From contig JAQFVV010000151.1 of assembly GCA_028023455.1 (NCBI GenBank), positions 277,001-341,000 on the forward strand: 64,000 bases of DNA, given 5' to 3'. Origin of the DNA: Epiperipatus broadwayi. Taxonomy: Eukaryota > Onychophora > Udeonychophora > Euonychophora > Peripatidae. Shown piece by piece: positions 34,700 to 45,924 of this stretch (the stretch's first letter is position 1; each line of letters opens with the position of its first letter). Both the position numbers and the translations under genes were made by a program. Below the pieces are notes generated by a model, which was not told the DNA's origin, searched no databases, and worked only from the letters and a program-made list of their open reading frames with translations.

Positions 34700-35015
34700 A
34701 CCAGCACATTCGAGCAGAGTGGAAAATACTATTGATGGCAGGGCCATCAACAATACCCACAGTCAGACCAAGCTATGCAATGCATAACTCGATCACATTT
34801 CCAGGTTGTGGCCCACCTCGGCTGCTAGATTCAAACCCCCACTATCCAAACAGTTTATTTGGTTCAGAGTAAACCCCAGGCACCAGCTAGTTTAAAACTA
34901 ACATGTTCGGACAGTAGGCCCATAATCCAGCACTCGAAAAATCCCTTAGCTAGCTCAGTCTATTTTTAATTCAATAACAAATTATTCCTTAACTAGTCAA
35001 AAAAGAATTGACCAA
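34700..35015 (-). repeat. unclassified repeat ending in LTR-like sequence
   Basis: Composition is richer in GC than the flanks. Read on the minus strand, its first ~55 bp ('gtgttggtcaattctt', then 'aataatttgttattga') match the 3' end of the LTR at 38,655-38,697. The rest does not. It contains 'gggggtttgaatc', a possible B box. Perhaps a truncated inverted LTR end joined to another repeat. Confidence 0.35.
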
Positions 35016-35221
35016 CACTTTTTTTTCTTAAATGAAAAGAGATTTTGACATTTATGTTAGTTAAAATAAATCATTCTGTTAAATCAGAGACAGTTAGATA
35101 TTTTGGGCAGAGTTAAAGCATTAGGAATGGGTAGAGAGAAGAGGACAAGGGGGTGGAGTCAGTTGTATGCTATGTGTAAAAAAAATAAATAAACAGCTCG
35201 TATTTAAATATTGTTTTAAAA

Positions 35222-35686
35222 ATGGAAAAAGAGAAAGAAATATCTGAGATGCAGATGATGATGAAAATGATGATGAATATGATGAAAGAAATGCAAGAGT
35301 TCAAAGCAGAAATGTGTCAAGAATACAGGCAAAGTCAACAAGAGCTCAAAGCTGAACTGAGGGAAGAAATATGAGAAATCAAGCAAGGTCAGCTAGAATT
35401 TAAAGCAGAAATGAAGGTAGAAATTAAAGAACTCATTGCGGAAATAAGAAAAATAAGATGTGAAATTACAGAAAAGGTACACAAAAATCAAGAGATCATA
35501 GAGTTAAATTTAATTAAAGAAAGTCAGGAAGTTGAAAAGGAAGTTGAGATGATAAAAAACATGAAAATTGAATTAGAATCAGATAGCGCTGAAACAGATA
35601 AAGTAGAAACAAATGTAGACCAAGAAATAGAAGAGAGACATAAGTTCAAGGTAGAAGATAGCATTAAGATAGTAGTTTGGAAATAA
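35222..35686 (+). pseudogene. coiled-coil, Gag/ORF1-like protein
   Basis: From ATG 35222 there are 155 codons with one internal TGA (35372-35374). Met/Gln/Glu/Lys-rich with heptad-like spacing: repeated M-M-K-M-M and the segment F-K-A-E-M twice, so predicted as a long coiled coil, then an acidic tail. Such proteins are typical of retrotransposon Gag or LINE ORF1. The LTR begins 1.6 kb downstream in the same orientation. No zinc knuckle or protease is visible. Confidence 0.45.
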
Positions 35687-35973
35687 AATTAATGAAGATA
35701 GAAAATAAAAATAAAAAGGTTAAAGTAAACATTCGTGTTCATTTTAAACGAAGATTTAAAACAAAGAAGAAGCGTAAGAAAAAATATTCCCATATTGAAG
35801 TAATACAAAGTTGTGCTAGGTATCAAGGATTTCTGATTTACAAAGTTGAAAATAGAATGGAATGGGAAAGAGATAAAGTAATAAATTATAAGAAAGGGAT
35901 AGACAAGAGAGGAAAGTTAGTTCATATTATACAATTAGTAGAAAGAAAAAAAAAAGCTCCTGACAAAGTTTAG
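35677..35973 (+). CDS. basic 98-codon ORF overlapping the coiled-coil frame
   Basis: Overlaps the upstream frame by 10 bp in the -1 register. Very basic N-terminal half (K-R-R-F-K-T-K-K-K-R-K-K-K), then Y-Q-G-F-L-I-Y-K-V-E. No domain I can name. It could be a nucleic-acid-binding part of the same element; the overlap could equally be chance. Confidence 0.3.
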   Translation: MEIKLMKIENKNKKVKVNIRVHFKRRFKTKKKRKKKYSHIEVIQSCARYQGFLIYKVENRMEWERDKVINYKKGIDKRGKLVHIIQLVERKKKAPDKV

Positions 35974-36817
35974 CAGTTAGTTAATGGGTGAAATAATAAG
36001 GGAAAGAAATAAAGGACCAGAAATGGATAATGAATTTAAAAAGAAAACTTGTTGACATCAGTGATAAACCTAAATCAGAGAATCTGATATTTAAAACTAA
36101 AATAATAAATTTGAAAATAAATGAAATGTTTGAAAGTAATAATAATAACGGAGGCTTCGTAAAATAAAAGACTTTTTTTTTCTGTGACGCACGTATTAAT
36201 TAAGAAAGTGCTCGTAAATAAATAGGTCAAATGAATGATTTGAAAGTAATATTTGTAGAATTCAATAAATAAATAAAATAACGGAAATACGTAGAATGAA
36301 ATCAAGTTAAGTAAATAAGTATAATATAGCTGTAGAAAATAATAAATAAAGTAGCATAATAAAATAAAAGTTTGTTTTGAATATACACACATTAATAAAA
36401 GAAAGTAAATAAATAATTTAAAGTAATTGAGTCAAATAAAATAAATAAAATATCTGTATAATAAAGGATCGTAATAAAATAAAATAGTTTTCCAAATACA
36501 CACACATTAAATAAAGAAGCTAAAGTAATGGTTTGAAAATAATATTGTAAGATTAGGTTAATATAAATAAATATGTAAAATAATGTTCATAATGGTTCAG
36601 AATAATATTGTAAGATTAATATAAATAAATGATTTAAGATATTGGTCGTATGAATTTAAAAATAATATTGTAAGGTTAAAATAAGTAAAATATAAAGTCA
36701 ATCTAAGTTATATTAAGAATGTGTAAGAGTTTGAAATTAAAGGGAATGAAGGCAGTATTGAAATAAGTTTAGATAAGGATAAGTAAAGCTGTCACCTAGA
36801 TAAAATTTAGCACCATA
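35974..36817. other. AT-rich, A-rich stretch between ORFs and LTR
   Basis: Repeats of 'taagattaatataaataaat'-like sequence at 36,545, 36,605 and 36,665 give a loose ~60-bp periodicity. The minus ORF at 36075-36392 is composition-driven. Confidence 0.4.
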
Positions 36818-36976
36818 ATGGACTTATCACAGATCATTCCTCTTTTAAAATGCACACTGGGAACAACCAGTGTAAACCGCGAATTACTTCTTCAGGGGAG
36901 AATACCCACATTTCACATTTCATTTCCAAAGCATAAGTTGAATTGGACAGTAGAGGAATCCTGCCATTCACAGTGA
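36818..36976 (+). CDS. hypothetical 52-codon ORF
   Basis: Starts M-D-L-S-Q-I-I-P-L-L-K-C and ends E-E-S-C-H-S-Q. The sequence from 36,810 to 37,110 is less AT-rich and contains 'ttcatttccaa' three times. I do not recognise it; it lies in the same orientation as, and just upstream of, the LTR. Confidence 0.25.
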   Translation: MDLSQIIPLLKCTLGTTSVNRELLLQGRIPTFHISFPKHKLNWTVEESCHSQ

Positions 36977-37323
36977 CTCTTTCTTTTTCCAAGTCTGCTA
37001 GAAACCCAGCAAATGAAGCTTCATTTCCAATACATGTAAGTTGGTATAAGCCAGCGAATCTGCATCCGCTTCATTTCCAAAAGATCCCTGTATCACACAA
37101 AAAAGTGATGTCCCGGTAATTACTATCCAATACTTAGATTATTGTAAGCAATGTTGCCAGCATTGAAAGAAGTAAAGTATAATTGAAGATTGCCCTTAGC
37201 ATGTAAAGTGTTAGATATTAAAAAGCAAACTTAGAAAAATAATAAATATTTCGAATTAAGAATTAAAGTTATCAGAGATAAAATGGTCAAAAATGATGCA
37301 TTTTACTCTCAAATGGAGGGCAG

Positions 37324-38701
37324 TGTAATGTACCAAGATCATATTGGCACATATATAAAATAATTTTGTCTAGAAATTATTGAAATAAAAATTATTCATT
37401 AAAAGAAATAATATGTAAAAGCTTAAAAGTTTTTATCGCAGAACGTAAAATTAAAAGTCAAAGTTTTTTGAAATAAAAGTTACAATTAATTAATTAAAAG
37501 TGGGAAGGGGGTTTGCTTTATAAACTTCAAGTTAAAGGTTTATAAAAGAAGTTTATAAAGAGTTTTGCTAAAAACTATTAATTCATAGTTATGGGGAAAA
37601 TTAAAAGTTGATTTTCAAGTTTAAAAATATAAATCTCTTTTTATTTAAGTAAAAGGAAAAAAAGGTCATCTGAAAAACTAAATAGTAAATTGTATTAAAA
37701 TATACATGTGCGTAAATGATGAATGTTTGTTAGTAAAATATATATGTGCGATGGTAAATAATGTATGCATAGTAAATATTTAAAAAAATGATATAGAAAA
37801 TTATCATTAAAAAACACAGCGATGGCTATTAAGTTAAGCAAAAACAACAATACCATGCTTGCATGGTTGCTAATTAAATGATCTCCAAAAAACATGTAAT
37901 TAAAAGATTATAAAAGGAATGCAATTAAAACAAGGAAAGAACTTCAACAACAGATATAGCTGGAGGATATCAAAATGACAACACATCTCAAGTATAAATA
38001 GTCCAGTTTTTCATCGGACAATTAGTTCAGTGGTGTTTGAGAAACAGTCGTGATAACAGTTGAGTTCAATCTATCAGTTTATTATGTATCCAGAATCAAA
38101 AATGCAGTGCTAGTAATCATCGGAATCATACGACTGTCTCCAGTCTGAGTTCCAGTGAAACAGCAATCTGCCCAGAATGAAAAATGCCTGCATAACAACT
38201 TAAAGAATCACCATCAATATTTAACTGTCTCCAAGAATAATACCAATGAATAAGCATTAAACCTCCTCAAGAAACTTCAAATCTAACTGGTTAGAAATAT
38301 TTCATTAGAAGCAGCAAACAGCAAGCAGTATCCCTGTTCAAAAAATCATAGGTAATAACATTTTTCTTATTCTTATTTCTAAAGTAGTCATTGCCTTAGT
38401 TTGAAGCCTTCCCAGAGTCAAGAATATGAACTCTATATAGCATACATAGATGAACTATTAATGTGTGTTTTAAATGTCAAATGTTATTTTATGCTTTGTT
38501 ATATGATAGTGTGTCAATTGAAAATGTGCATGATCATTATATAAAATACCAGTGTTATATTAATTAAATATGATTTATAAAAGTATTTAAAATTAATATA
38601 TTAAATGTTAATTAAAATAAATTGTCTTTTAAACTTAAAGCTTTATTTTGTTGGTCAATTCTTTGCCACTAATTTGAAACAATAATTTGTTATTGATTAC
38701 A
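37324..38701 (+). mobile_element. 1.38-kb LTR (3' LTR or solo LTR)
   Basis: Begins TGTAATG and ends GATTACA, giving the TGTAAT/ATTACA terminal inverted repeat expected of an LTR. It is immediately preceded by a purine-rich tract ('aaatggagggcag') that would serve as polypurine tract. It holds a TATA box with initiator at 37,993-38,030. No second full copy is in the window, and no protease, RT or integrase could be read between the coiled-coil ORF and this LTR, so the internal region is deleted or belongs to a non-autonomous element. Confidence 0.55.
37993..38030 (+). promoter_or_regulatory. LTR core promoter: TATA box and initiator
   Basis: TATAAATA at 37,993-38,000, and 'ttcagtgg' about 27 bp downstream matching the arthropod-type TCAGT initiator. 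Spacing is as for an RNA polymerase II core promoter. Would mark the U3/R border near 38,027. Confidence 0.5.
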
Positions 38702-39262
38702 AGTAACTGAACTAGTCATGGATATAACTTAGGCATTGAATTAGTGGCCATTGTTTAAAGTGTGTTATTTATCTTCTGGATAAGTTACTGGTGCCCGTGT
38801 ATACAAAACAAAAAACGTGCTTTGAACGTGGTGTTGAATTCAATAGTCGAGAAGAAATCTGTTTTCTTCAAATGTGGTCAGTTAGATATATTTCACTGAT
38901 ATATCTGCTAGCTTGAATTCAGATGCTCTTTGAGTACTCTCTTCTCTGCCTAAGGTGCCATGGTGGAGCAATACATAAATTGCAAGGAATAAATAATAAA
39001 TACTATGTTATACTTAATCTTATAATTTGATAATTTTATTTGAAGAGTAAAAGTAAATATTGTGTTTACTCCATCAGAAATTGATATTTGTCTTCTAATT
39101 AATTGCTAGTAAACCATCCACCTGGCACACTATATTGCATCAGAAAGCTTAAAGAGTTTAACCGAGAACCTGAAATGGATAATGGTAATAGAAATGATTC
39201 CAGATTCTAAAACTGATCCAGACTTAAAGTATCAAAAGAATTAGAAAGACTTTTCTCTGCTG
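38702..39262. other. AT-rich intergenic sequence downstream of LTR
   Basis: 'gtcagttagatatattt' near 38,878 resembles 'acagttagatatttt' near 35,090, upstream of the coiled-coil ORF, so this could be leader sequence of another copy. Weak. Confidence 0.35.
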
Positions 39263-39380
39263 ATAACAGGTCAAGCGTTGGTGGTCGAGAAGTCAGCACA
39301 TCTGCCTAACAAGCAGTTGTCCCGGGTTAGCGGATTTGCTTCCTGGCCGATACTATGACACATGAGAAAAAAAATGCTGT
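39263..39380 (+). mobile_element. tRNA-derived SINE, copy 3
   Basis: Body about 39,270-39,372, 'gtcccgggttagc' subtype as at 25.5 kb. A box 'tggtcgagaagtcagc', degenerate B box 'cggatttgcttcc', A tail. The flanks 'tgctgata' and 'tgctgtta' may be a decayed TSD. Confidence 0.82.
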
Positions 39381-40608
39381 TATGTTTCCATAGGAAAAAA
39401 GTTATTGAAGAAAAATAATATCTTTCAGAGCATATTTAACTGCAGTGATATTCATTTTATTTTTTAAAAAAAAAGAGTACAGTAATTTATTTTGAGTAAA
39501 TGTGAATGTGTGAACACATACAGTAATTATGTATGTGAATGTGCTCTCTTAATTTATTATTAGTAATAACAATGATTTATTTAAATTTTGTTTCTACTAT
39601 AATCGTAATTTATATATGCATATTATACAAATAAAAAAGTATCTGTTCACCATATATATGTCTATTTTAAAAAGTACTGTATATTTTTAGTTCAATAAAC
39701 AAACTGTATTCTATTACAATCAAAGCTTATCAACAAAACACAAGTTATTACACATGATATACGATGTAAATGGGAAGGTCTTGGAATAAAATGTAGTAAA
39801 TATTGTGGTTCCACTATGTATATTTATTTTTTTATACATTAATATCTTTATTGCTTTTTTTAATCTGTCTAGTTATAATAATATCCTTAAAACTGGAAAT
39901 ATCATTGCATATTATTTCCAGCAAGTTATTAAATGACTAAATAACAAACAATGTATATAAAATAAAACTCATTAATTTGATAAAAAAATTAGAGATTAAA
40001 TGGATGGAGATTAAAAATGAGTACATACAAGTATTTTATGTCTGTACCTTGCGGTTTTTATCTACTCTGCCATCTGATTGCATTCCATTTCTTTCCTCTA
40101 CTAAGCATCATTCATTGATAATTCTTACACAAAAGCTTTCTAAACATGTGTGTGCAATTTTTAAAAATCCAAGTCTTAGATATATTAGACTTATTCATAT
40201 TTTTTTTAATTTGAAAAATTATTATTTTTAATTAAAATAATAACTTTTTAAAAAAAAAAAAAAAACGAAGTTGAAAAAAAAAATCTTGACAGTTAAGTAA
40301 GATTTTAAGTTTTGATAAGATATATGCTGTTTATTTTTAATTAAAATATTCAACATTATATCAACTCATTTGCATAACTAAGAAAAAGTAAATTTCCTCG
40401 GCTCAAACTTCAAATCAGCTTTTATTAATTAACGTTTTGTGAAGGGAATCATTAATTATTAAAGTTGAATTATATTTTTAAACATTGTTTACTGAAATTG
40501 TTTTTAGTGGTTTTTTTTTTCAATTTGCATTGTTAATTCATTAATATTTCACGAGTAATGAATTCTAATGATGTAAGGTCTTTATATAAAGATTAGAGAA
40601 TCAATGAC
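39381..40608. other. AT-rich intergenic sequence
   Basis: No element recognised; the 84-codon ORF at 39977-40231 has no recognisable domain. Confidence 0.5.
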
Positions 40609-40725
40609 AAAGTTGGTCATAAACAAAGCAAAGCAAAACTCCATATAGTAGTGCCACCTGTGCTAAACAGAGTAATCAATGGATGCCAGAAGGCTTGTGC
40701 ATAAAATCCCTATCTAATGCCTACT

Positions 40726-40787
40726 CATCCAATATCCCCAGACTAGTTTCTGGCTTGTGGCCTTCGTCAGTGAGGAGCTTTGGATCT
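40726..40787 (-). ncRNA. HHR-2 hammerhead-like ribozyme, copy E
   Basis: Mirror copy of the ribozyme in the left arm of the palindrome; the same core on the minus strand (CTGACGA...GCCAGAAACTAGTC). Either strand transcript of the element would therefore contain one ribozyme and one antisense. Confidence 0.7.
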
Positions 40788-40874
40788 GAGAGCACTGCAT
40801 CTAGATCTTAGGATCTAATGCAACCAGTTGCTAGAGGGTTGCATTAGATCCTAAGATCTAGATGCAGTGCTCTC

Positions 40875-40936
40875 AGATCCAAAGCTCCTCACTGACGAAG
40901 GCCACAAGCCAGAAACTAGTCTGGGGATATTGGATG
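40875..40936 (+). ncRNA. HHR-2 type I hammerhead-like ribozyme, copy F
   Basis: Best copy. Upstream helix I strand ATCC...TCCTCA; core CTGACGA (40891-40897; position 7 is tolerant); stem II AGGC-CACAA-GCCA; GAA; palindromic helix III ACTAGT; cleavage site GUC; downstream helix I strand TGGGGA...GGAT. Inner helix I forms 6 pairs including one G-U; an internal loop (AAAGC/TATT) and 4 outer pairs follow. Such internal loops contact loop II in active natural hammerheads. The 10.1/11.1 position is A-A instead of G-C, which may reduce activity. Confidence 0.7.
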
Positions 40937-41092
40937 AGTAGGCATTAGATAGGGATTTTATGCACAAGCCTTTTGGCATCCATTGATTACTCTGTTTAGC
41001 ACAGGTGGCACTACTATACGGAGTTTTGCTTTGCTTTGTTTATAAACAATTATGTGCTAGTATCGGGGGTGTGATCATGTAAAGTTGGTCAT

Positions 41093-42054
41093 GGTGGAGG
41101 AATTTAACAATTCATACTGTTGTGTATACAATATTTATGCTGGGAAATAATGCACCTAATAAATAAATGAGATTAAAGCCAGAACAATTATTGCATCTAT
41201 TGACTACAATCATATAATTATAATAGTTTTATGGATTCACCATTCATATTTTAGGCAGTGAGATTAAAAATACATAGTTGTTTCTGGCAATCCATGACTC
41301 ATTCTAATAAACCTGAGGACTTTCAGCTATGTTGATTTGTCTTGTGAAAACTCTTCTATTATTTGAGGCCAGCAGATTTCTGTTCTAAACTTGAGCATAC
41401 TAAACTGCTTTCTGCAAATACAGTACTGGCAATGTATGCTGCTACCAGAATAAATCCAGACTCGTGGATTATTGTTCTGAACATGACTCAGTAACACTTG
41501 CCTCTCTCTCAAATAGTTCTGTTTTATAACTTTATTTTTCTGTAAACATTAGATCTAACTTACCTAGTCATTTGATTGATCTGTTTGTGCTGCTGGCTAT
41601 TTTTTGTACATTATAATGTTTCATTGCATTCTAAATCCAATTTACAGAACCCTGTAGTTTGGATAAGTCCAGTATTGAAAGTAAGCTTAAGATACATTCA
41701 GAACCCATATAAAAGATATTTACACTCTAATGAAGTTATTAATACATCAATCTGAATTTGTGGTGGTTGCTTTAATAAATATTATGCAACATCATCATCA
41801 GAAATTTACAGATCACTCATACTATCTTTCTAAATTTATCTTTTAATGTTCAAATAGTCAAGTTCTACTATTTTGAAGATGATGTAGTTTTTTCTCTTCC
41901 CTACTAATCTATTATAATTTCTTCTAATTATAAGAATTTCTGACAACTCTTAATATGTCACCATTTCTGGATTCTATTTAGATGACAAATATAAATAATA
42001 ATGGAATGGTTTATAGTTTGAATGTTCATACAAAGTTTAAGCACCAGCATAGTG
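41093..42054. other. AT-rich intergenic sequence
   Basis: No element recognised; the 61-codon minus ORF at 41327-41512 is unremarkable. Confidence 0.5.
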
Positions 42055-42290
42055 ACATATATGGAGATATGATCCATGGACATTGAGCCCTGCAGTTCAC
42101 CACTTGACCACTGCACTAAAAAATGCATGGTGAAAGAAAAAATACTTTAAAGATTTATTGTTCAGAAATTCATAAAATATTTTAAGCACTTAAATGACTT
42201 CATGTTTAGTGCAGTGGCTCCTTGGAGATCAGTATCCAAAGATCATATCCTCAGCTCTGTCATTTCCAGTGCTGAGCAATAAACCATTTG
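42055..42290. repeat. inverted pair of tRNA-like SINE fragments
   Basis: The minus strand at about 42,060-42,122 reads 'tagtgcagtggtcaagtggt' then 'ccatggatcatatctcc'. The plus strand at 42,208-42,265 reads 'tagtgcagtggc' then 'ccaaagatcatatcctc'. A-box-like and B-box-like segments are at plausible spacing, and between them lies the 'aaattcataaaatattttaag' tail shared with 45.7 and 27.4 kb. Confidence 0.45.
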
Positions 42291-43568
42291 ATTATCATTT
42301 ACAAATATGATGATCTTATCTTACTCATTATGCACTGTGCTCTGAAAAATATGATATCAGTATATTTGGATTGGATTGCATTCACTTTCAATGAAAAACA
42401 GTGTGATATTCATTAGCTGATCAATACAAAGAGTTAATTAAATGATTATCTTATAGCAACAGATATATACAAAATCCTGAACTTTTTGGAAATTCATTAG
42501 CTGCCTGTAAAATTTTTAGTTCCATTTTTAGAATTGAAATGCAATGGGAGATCTATTTCTCATGTACATATTTAATTCATATAAAAAATACATACAAACA
42601 CATGCTTTTTAACCTATATAATTAGTAAAGAATTAATTGTTTGCAATATGGAACATCTGTGCAATTTTAAGGTGAGAAAATTCTCGATTCATAAAGTCTA
42701 TATATATAAATGCTTATTTCAACAGTCTGGCTGCATTTATTAATATAATCTAAACAAAAAGTACTAACACACTTCTAAGCATTTACACAAGGCAAATACA
42801 ATATTTTCTTATTCCAAATTTCCAAAAATACATATCAGTTTCGGCTGTTTATTAGTCTTCTTCAGAACTTTTTCTGGGAGTGTCATTTTATTTTTGATAT
42901 GATATCTTAGCAAAAATACATTCCTTATTCTCTTTAATAAACTCAACAAAATTGAAAATAGAAATCAAGTGCTGCACCTATTGAACATTTACTCAGCTAC
43001 TTTAAGTTTAGTCTGAGTATTAATATGGCAGTGATGTATTAGATTACTGCAAAGCATTATTTTTCGTGTAAAATTTATTTTGATAATCCATCATATAGCA
43101 AATCTTATATATGATGTGCATTTAAGGATATGTAATTTTGTTTTTCTTATTGATTATTTAAACTTTGATATCAATTAATCCTTAAATCTTTTTATTTTAT
43201 AATTCTTGCAATAATTTAACTAACATGAGTTTTTTCCCCCCAATATTTATTTAAACTTTATATTCTGAATCAACTTTTATTTTATAATTGTATATTTGTA
43301 TATTTATGATATTAATAAAATTTGGTTTTTAAAATAATAAATCATATTCATAAATACTTCTTTATCCATTCTTTTCAAATCTTGTTTATTTTATGGATTT
43401 TATATCAAATATTTTATATAAAAATTAACATTTTAATCATTTTATAATTGTTATTGTCATAATACCTATTGTATATACAAAATTAAAATATAAAAATACT
43501 ACATATCACCCATCTAATATAAAAAAATTAATACCTATTTTTAAAATGTAAAATTTTGAAATAAAAAG
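42291..43568. other. AT-rich intergenic sequence
   Basis: Contains 'cagtttcggctgtttattag' near 42,837. Its reverse has CTGAAGA...CGAAAC, reminiscent of hammerhead-containing PLE ends, but stem II does not pair. Otherwise nothing recognised. Confidence 0.4.
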
Positions 43569-44432
43569 TATGAATTTATAGTGTTTACCTGAAGGTTTGT
43601 GATGATGATGTTCTAGTTGTATTTTTATATTGGACTACTTCCATTATCTAATATGCATATTGAATGTCTTCAGAAAAATTTAACTTTATTTAAATATTCC
43701 AAATATATTCAAATGTTAGTAATAGCACATCAAACAGGTTAATATATGCACAATGTTTCAAGAGGTATGATTCTCCCCTCTTCTTCAGGTGTTGTTGGCC
43801 TGACCACTGACAGTACTAGAATGGGATTCAAACCTGGGTCCTTAGATTCTTTATTATTGAATTTTAAGGTAACACTCTAACCAACTGAGCTACCCTGTCA
43901 AATGCAACTGTCAGTAGAAATTTTATATACTTATCTATGAGGTTCCTCCTGATTTCTCTATAAGAAACACTCTAACCAACTGAGCTATCCTGCCAAAGGC
44001 AACAGTCAGTAGAAATTTCATATACTTATCTATGAGGATCCTCCCGATTTCTCCACTTTTTCCCAATAGCAAAGTGGAGAAATCAGAAGGAACCTCATAG
44101 ATAAGTATATGAAATTTCTATTGGCTGTTGCCTTTGGAAGGATAGCTCAGATGGTTAGAGCATTACCTTAAAATTCAATAATCAAGAATCTAAGGATCCA
44201 GGTTTGAATCCCATGCTTGTACAGTCACTGGTCAGGCCAGCAACACCTGAAAAAGAAGGGAGAATCATATCTCTCAAAACCTTGTGCATATACTAACCTG
44301 TTTGATGTGCTATTACTAACAGTTGAATGTATTTGGAATATTTAAATTATGTTAAATTTTTATAAAGACATTCAATATGCATATTAGATGATGGAAATAG
44401 TCCAATATAAAATTACAACTATGAATTTATAG
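43569..44432. mobile_element. tRNA-derived element, inverted pair with 13-bp TSD
   Basis: TATGAATTTATAG on both sides (43569-43581, 44420-44432) encloses ~840 bp in which the left part is the inverse of the right. Each copy has a tRNA-like head, then 'cacctgaagaagagg' or its variant, and a common tail. A partial third tRNA head (minus) lies at about 43,965-44,000. The turn-round is at about 44,058. Same left-inverted/right-direct layout as PLE-A and the HHR blocks. Confidence 0.8.
44140..44215 (+). other. tRNA-like promoter head of the 44-kb element
   Basis: A box 'tagctcagatggttagagc' is a near-perfect tRNA D arm; B box 'ggtttgaatcc' is at 44,201-44,211. Between them CCTTA and TAAGG can form a 5-bp anticodon stem around about 20 nt instead of 7, as if an intron-containing tRNA was the source. 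The acceptor stem does not close, so this is a SINE head, not a working tRNA. The minus-strand twin lies at about 43,832-43,905. Confidence 0.65.
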
Positions 44433-45645
44433 ATTTAAAAACTGAATTACACTTGAGAAGGGGAGGGAAGAATGATAGGGTATTTTGATTTAATTTTTTA
44501 AAAATGATAAATTATAATACATAGTTAATAGTTTCTAAACATTTAATCTAATATTATATTTGTAAAGTGATCACATATTATGATAGTCAACGTAGTATAA
44601 AATATTATTTCAAAATATTACAGCATGGTAGAGTTTAATCCGTAATTATTAACTTGCATGTTAAGTTTACCGCTTAAAAACCATTTGTCAAAAACATCCG
44701 TTCATTGGGAAGTAATCAAATGCCTAGTGGCTATTCACAAAAAGTGCCCTCATCTAATTCATATTTCTAGACAGATGTTTTACTTCCATTTAATGGAGAG
44801 AGAGAGAGCAGCTAGAAAAACTCAAAATATAATAAATGAAAAACTGCCTACAAACTTAAATTAAATTTTAGGCAAGAATATATATCATTGCTAAAATCAA
44901 AATTCTATGCTCTTTGAATTTTAAAAATATTATAAATATTTTTCACAAGATTAAAAAGTTGTTCATGAGGCCAAATTGGTAATAATATACTGAACTATTC
45001 CTTGACAAGTTTAGGCAAACCAGCTAATCAAATCATCAATAACATTATTCTTACCAATTTTGGCATCATGTTAAAATAACCAACAAATCAGATTTTTGGG
45101 ACAATTGTTTCATGACATTAATACTGTTGTTCACTTAGCATTGAACCTCCAATGTAATATGCAAAGTTCTTTTTACATAAATGCCACACTCAAAATGGAT
45201 TAGGTTTTATTGTGAGAAATAATTGTAATAAGGTATTTTTAAATATTAAAGTATTTAAATATCATGGTTGATTTTTTAAAATTCTGGTATATTATGGTTA
45301 TCTTAATTCTGCATTCATAACAAACTAGAGATTATCCCTAATCCAAATATAAAGTTTAAACCTCAGTTAAAGAAAAATATATGTATTTGTTTAATTATAC
45401 ATAAATATATAGAATAGATTAACTTCATCTCTCATTTTTCATGCGTAATATTTTTAAAAGCATACTTAAAACTTATTCCATCACCTTCCTGAAACATATA
45501 AATCAAAACCTCTGAAAAAGATAAATGATGCTTCTGATGAGTGCTTAATACGGAAACAGCACTCTTCAATTGGAAGATATCTCATTCGTTTACACTGCCA
45601 TCAACATTTATTTAGTATTTATCAAGAATTATTATGTCCTGCATG
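44433..45645. other. AT-rich intergenic sequence
   Basis: No element recognised. The 68-codon ORF 44658-44864 is unassigned. A CTGATGA...GGAAAC motif at 45,534-45,557 lacks a proper stem II. Confidence 0.45.
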
Positions 45646-45790
45646 GTTTGGTATAGTGGTATAATGGCAGACACTGGAGCTTAATATCCATGGTTCATAG
45701 TTCAGTTCTGTTACTTATGATGCTTGGAACTTTTTATGAAATCCTGAATAAATTTTTCTGAGTTCCCAGCATTCTTTCTGGAGCTCAAAA
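45646..45790 (+). repeat. tRNA-like SINE fragment
   Basis: 'tggtatagtggtataatggc' resembles a tRNA A box and D arm, followed by 'ccatggttcatagttcagtt' with a weak B box and the shared tail 'actttttatgaaatcctgaa'. Related to the copies at 27.4 and 42.1 kb. Confidence 0.5.
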
Positions 45791-45924
45791 TCCATGGATC
45801 AACTCAATTCTTCCAATGTTTAAATTTCTTATAAACTTCTAAACAATACATCTGTTTGATTGATTATTATTAAGACTTATCATGTATGATAAAGATTTAA
45901 GTAATATTATATGGCTTTCCAAAA

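Larger units (their letters stand above)
40609..41092. mobile_element. HHR-2 palindromic element with 12-bp TSD
   Basis: AAAGTTGGTCAT flanks the element exactly (40609-40620, 41081-41092). Inside, 40619-40824 and 40838-41043 are near-perfect inverted repeats of 206 bp. Each arm holds the ribozyme and its flanks. The right side continues for a further 37 bp ('gtgatcatgt' end) as in other units. Left inverted, right direct, single insertion. The two arms differ at only a few positions, so the element is young or recently gene-converted. Confidence 0.9.

Noticed and set aside
36075-36392. 105-codon minus-strand aromatic-rich ORF
   Set aside because: Composition-driven reading of A-rich sequence; no domain or context.
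42830-42870. Hammerhead ribozyme on the minus strand (CTGAAGA...CGAAAC)
   Set aside because: Core-like ends but no complementary stem II and no matching helix I.
44140-44215. Functional tRNA gene
   Set aside because: Good A and B boxes but no closed acceptor stem, duplicated in inverted copy within a TSD; a SINE head.
45534-45565. Hammerhead ribozyme (CTGATGA...GGAAAC)
   Set aside because: Stem II does not pair properly and an extra G precedes GAAA; the sequence folds better as an unrelated GAGTGCT/AGCACTC hairpin.
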